NCBI RefSeq assembly: GCF_034702125.1
Contig: NC_085868.1
Coordinates: forward strand, 27,111,201 to 27,175,200
Length of the DNA: 64,000 nucleotides
Direction: 5' to 3'
From: Engraulis encrasicolus
Lineage: Eukaryota; Chordata; Actinopteri; Clupeiformes; Engraulidae
Below, one piece after another: positions 59,925 to 64,000 of the stretch; the stretch's first letter is position 1, and every line of letters starts with the position of its first letter. The translations under genes and the position numbers were made by a program. The notes beneath the pieces were generated by a model that was not told where the DNA came from, did no database searches, and saw nothing but the letters and a program-made list of their open reading frames with translations.

Positions 59925-60808
59925 TTTGGTACGACATTTACCAGAATGAGAGAGCACATCTCTCCTGTCTTGGCAGACCTGCACTGGTTACCTGTCTCAT
60001 ACAGAATCGACTTTAAGATTCTGCTCACAGTATTTAAAGCATTAAATGGACTTGCCCCTAGCTATATCTCAGACATGCTCTCTTTTTATGCCCCTGCTCG
60101 AGCTCTCAGGTCCACTGATGCCAAGCTGCTAAGGACCCCCACCCCCCGCAGAAGAAGATCGGCGACGCCGCGTTTGCCTGCTATGCGCCCAAGAGATGGA
60201 ACGCCCTCCCCATCGAGATCCGATCAGCCACCTCCGTCGACTCCTTTAAGAAGCAGCTGAAGACCCACCTCTTCATCCTTGCCAACTCCTAGCTGCCAAG
60301 GCGTCATAGTGTCCCAGCTGCCGCAGCGCCCTTACTACTCGCAACCAGCCCTGGCAGGGGGCTCCCCTAGGTGGCCGCTGGTCTCAGCCTGAGGTTTCTT
60401 CCTGACTATAGGGGGTCTTTTTTTCTCAGACTTCACTGAGCTTTTTTTTTCCCCCTTACAAACTATGAATCAAGCGAAAGGGAGTTTTTCCTCACCCCTG
60501 ATGCCACCAGGGGCCGCACCTGAGCGCCCAATCTCTGTGTGACTATCTATGACTCATGATAGGCCCAGCCACTATGGACCTTACACATCTAAGAATCCTG
60601 GTCCTATCCTACGTTGACCTTATGACTCTACATTCTCTGTCTATCTCTTCTTCCTCTGCCTTCCTGCTTTTTCTGCCTCTCCTCTATACCTCTCCTTTTA
60701 AATCTATCTCTAAAAATGTTTTTTTTTTCCATTTGTTAAGCACTTTGAGTTACATGCCTTGTATGACACAGTGCTATACAAATACAATTATTATTATTAT
60801 TATTATTA
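59925..60808 (+). mobile_element. L2-like LINE 3' end, frameshifted
   Basis: One frame gives HISPVLADLHWLPVSYRIDF and LNGLAPSYISDMLSFYAPAR, the conserved C-terminal end of fish L2-type reverse transcriptase ORFs. After a C-run near 60140 the homology continues in another frame (WNALPIEIR, DSFKKQLKTHLF). The element ends AGCACTTTGAGTTACATG ... CTATACAAATA and (ATT)n. It is 5'-truncated and inactive. Confidence 0.85.
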
Positions 60809-60972
60809 AACATTTTCCATCTGGCAACACTGGCAACTGAACACCCACACTGCCATGCATGCCCGCTCATACAGTATACACCCGTGGAGATTATTTTGTT
60901 TAACATACTGTTGGTGGAGCTGTACCCAAACTACCTAAGCCACTGTCTATCCCCCATTCTCTCTCTCTCTCC

Positions 60973-61056
<84 letters not shown>

Positions 61057-61080
61057 CGCACACACGCACACACGCACGCA

Positions 61081-61109
<29 letters not shown>
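60973..61109. repeat. (CA)n / (CGCA)n microsatellite
   Basis: About 70 bp of CA followed by mixed CGCA units. Confidence 0.97.
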
Positions 61110-61112
<3 letters not shown>

Positions 61113-61756
61113 CACACAAAACATGCTCACAGCTGGAACAACAGAGATGTCGATTACTCATCACATTGCATTTGTTTGTGAGGTGTAGTGAAATGCGTAG
61201 GCTACTTAATTTCTCTTCGCTGTCATCTTTAAACCCACACACCTGTACATACACTCTTCCACACACTTAAGAAAATCACACTCAAGAGGGTAATATCCGA
61301 AAAAAAAACACAAACCGTTGAATGAAATTACGATCAAAACAACCAGAAATGTCCTAATTATTTCTCCTCACTATCTCATTTTGACACACACACCTGCACA
61401 CACACACTCATTTAAACAAATTACACACATTGAATCGAATCATGATCAAAACAACCAGAAACACAGAAACACAGAAAAACACACACAACCGCACACACAC
61501 TAAGAAATGTGCATTCTGAATGTGTTCGTCATCGTTTTCAGCAAGCCTGTCATTGCCATGAGGACCCGATGTTCTCACAGAAAACATGATGTGTAGTCGC
61601 AACTCAGTAACATCACAGTCCTCGTTGCGGACCCGTGTAGCCCTAGTCTTACATACACTCACTTAAGCAAATCACACACAACCGGGTAATATATATATAT
61701 AAAAAACCATTGAGTCAAATGACCACAACAAACAGGAACTTAGCAGTAGTCTTAGT

Positions 61757-62044
61757 TCCAATATGTGACCTTGCGTCCTCCACTTGTGCTTGTGGCCCCG
61801 TACCAGGAAGTAATACGTCATGACATTGATGATATCACTGACAACAGCATTATACGTATTTCAATATCTCTCATAAAGTCATTTTCTCATTTGCAAACAG
61901 GATGGTGAATGAAGAATAGTCTCCCAAAAATTGTTGCGGCGAGGCTGACAGCGGGGAAACGTAATTATTTTCTCAATGGAGGCGGGGCGTCAGCAAAACG
62001 TGAGGCCACAAGCACAAGTGGAGGACGCAAGGTTGCATATTGGA
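61757..62044. mobile_element. Inverted-repeat element, family M3, copy 3
   Basis: CCAATATGTGACCTTGCGTCC pairs with GGACGCAAGGTTGCATATTGG. It shares CCACTTGTGCTTGTGGCC with the 17.5-kb copies. Confidence 0.8.
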
Positions 62045-62301
62045 ATGCACCCGTACTCCTGTGTTTTTGCTCCTTCAAAGGGTGGCCCTCCTCTCGCACC
62101 AGCTGTCATTAGCACACATGTATGCACACTCACTCAAAGACCAAGTGACACTGAGCTCTTAGATCATGTGCACTTTGCTCTCTCCTTTTGCCCCATATTG
62201 CAACTTAATCCAACCAAATCTCCAAAGCCACGAAAGTTCAGTGGTGTGTGTCTGTGTCTGTATCTGTGTCTGTCTCTGTGTATGTGTGCCTGTCTCTCTG
62301 T

Positions 62302-63219
<918 letters not shown>

Positions 63220-63689
63220 AGTGAGTGCCCTCCCTGATTGATGCATGTGAACAGCTGACCTCTGTCATCTCTCTCTCTCTCTCTCTCTCTCTCATGTGTG
63301 CATGTGCGTGTGTGAGATGGGTATGTACAGTGCAATGAGTGCCCTCCTGCCCTCCTGCACGTGAATGAGGGGCCGGTCCTCTGTCCCACACCTAACTGTG
63401 TCCCTCCGGCCTGGCTGTGCCACTCTTGGTGTGCCTGTGTATGATATCTAGGTAACCAGGGCACCCGCCGACCAGACCACAAAGCCAAACACCCAGACCG
63501 CAAGACAGCCAGCTAGCCAGTCACCCAGCCAAACAGCCTGTCACATAGTCACCCTGAGAGTAAGCCAGTCACCCAGTCACCCGGTCACCCAGACAACTTC
63601 CCAGCCGGGCAGTTAGCCAGCGGGTGGATGTACACATACTAAACGACAGGGGTTCCCAAACTTTTCCACCTGGTGGAAAATACGGAATA

Positions 63690-63896
63690 AGACATGGCGG
63701 GGCACTGTTGCGCAGCACGCTAAGCCCCCCACATTTGGGATTGCATGCCCAAGGGTTCCACCCAGGGTTCGAATCCGGCCAACCTGGGTCATTTCCCATC
63801 CTTACCCCGTCTCTCTCTCCACATTCGCTTACTGTCGCTGTTCAATGTCCTATCTGAAATAAAGGCTAAAAAGCCCATAAAAATATCTTTTTTTAA
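63690..63896 (+). mobile_element. tRNA-derived SINE
   Basis: GTTGCGCAGCACGCTAAGCC (box A-like), GGGTTCGAATCCGGCC (box B), a CTCTCTCTCCACATTCGC body and an AAATAAAGGCTAAAAAGCCC tail. Confidence 0.75.
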
Positions 63897-64000
63897 AAAG
63901 GAATAAGACATGGCAAGGCGGAAAGGGGCACTTTTGGTAGTCCACCAAAGCACCCTACTGGCCTCAATCCCCTTCACCACTCGACCTCCTCTCTACAGAG

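Noticed and set aside
59856..60260. 134-aa ORF as a host gene
   Set aside because: It is the C-terminal end of an L2-like LINE reverse transcriptase with a frameshift and a typical LINE tail.

Overview
The window is 64 kb of a ray-finned fish (teleost) nuclear genome. Small exons sit in long introns with canonical splice sites. CA/GT and CT microsatellites are very dense, and hAT, Tc1/mariner-like and PIF/Harbinger miniature elements, Rex/L2-type LINE tails and tRNA-derived SINEs occur throughout. Which teleost it is cannot be fixed by eye; the SINE and LINE types would suit a clupeiform, but that is only a guess. There are no bacterial-style genes and no CRISPR array, and every substantial gene is split by introns. 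Most long single-frame ORFs here are microsatellite or repeat artefacts.

Region 1 (1-14.2 kb, + strand) holds two head-to-tail copies of a cysteine-rich secreted glycoprotein gene that I cannot name. Copy A (exons from base 1 to 8201) lacks its 5' part, which lies left of the window. Copy B (9559-14179) is complete: ten exons, all phases agreeing, 442 residues, signal peptide, no membrane segment. Both copies use the same GC-AG intron. Their introns are loaded with miniature elements.

Region 2 (14.2-20.3 kb) is intergenic and consists mostly of inverted-repeat elements, including a hAT-like element with a perfect 8-bp target duplication and a tRNA-SINE split by another hAT-like element.

Region 3 (20.38-29.65 kb, + strand) is fdx1, mitochondrial ferredoxin (adrenodoxin): four exons, 175 residues, all four [2Fe-2S] cysteines present. 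The acceptor of exon 3 is a 64-bp TC microsatellite, and intron 3 carries a 1.1-kb near-palindrome.

Region 4 (35.06-59.41 kb, - strand, continuing right of the window) is arhgap20, a Rho GTPase-activating protein with PH, Ras-associating and RhoGAP segments and a long disordered tail. Thirteen exons encode 1112 residues in frame. It converges tail-to-tail with fdx1, the arrangement I recall for human FDX1-ARHGAP20, which supports both identifications. Its introns hold a 133-bp tandem array of tRNA-like units, a solo-LTR-like block, a Harbinger remnant, several large hairpins and, most unusually, decayed partial copies of two of its own exons. One of these is a series of four acceptor-plus-24-bp copies that each run into an in-frame stop.

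Region 5 (59.4-64 kb) is the next arhgap20 intron: a frameshifted LINE 3' end, very long CA/GT tracts, an inverted-repeat element and a tRNA-SINE.
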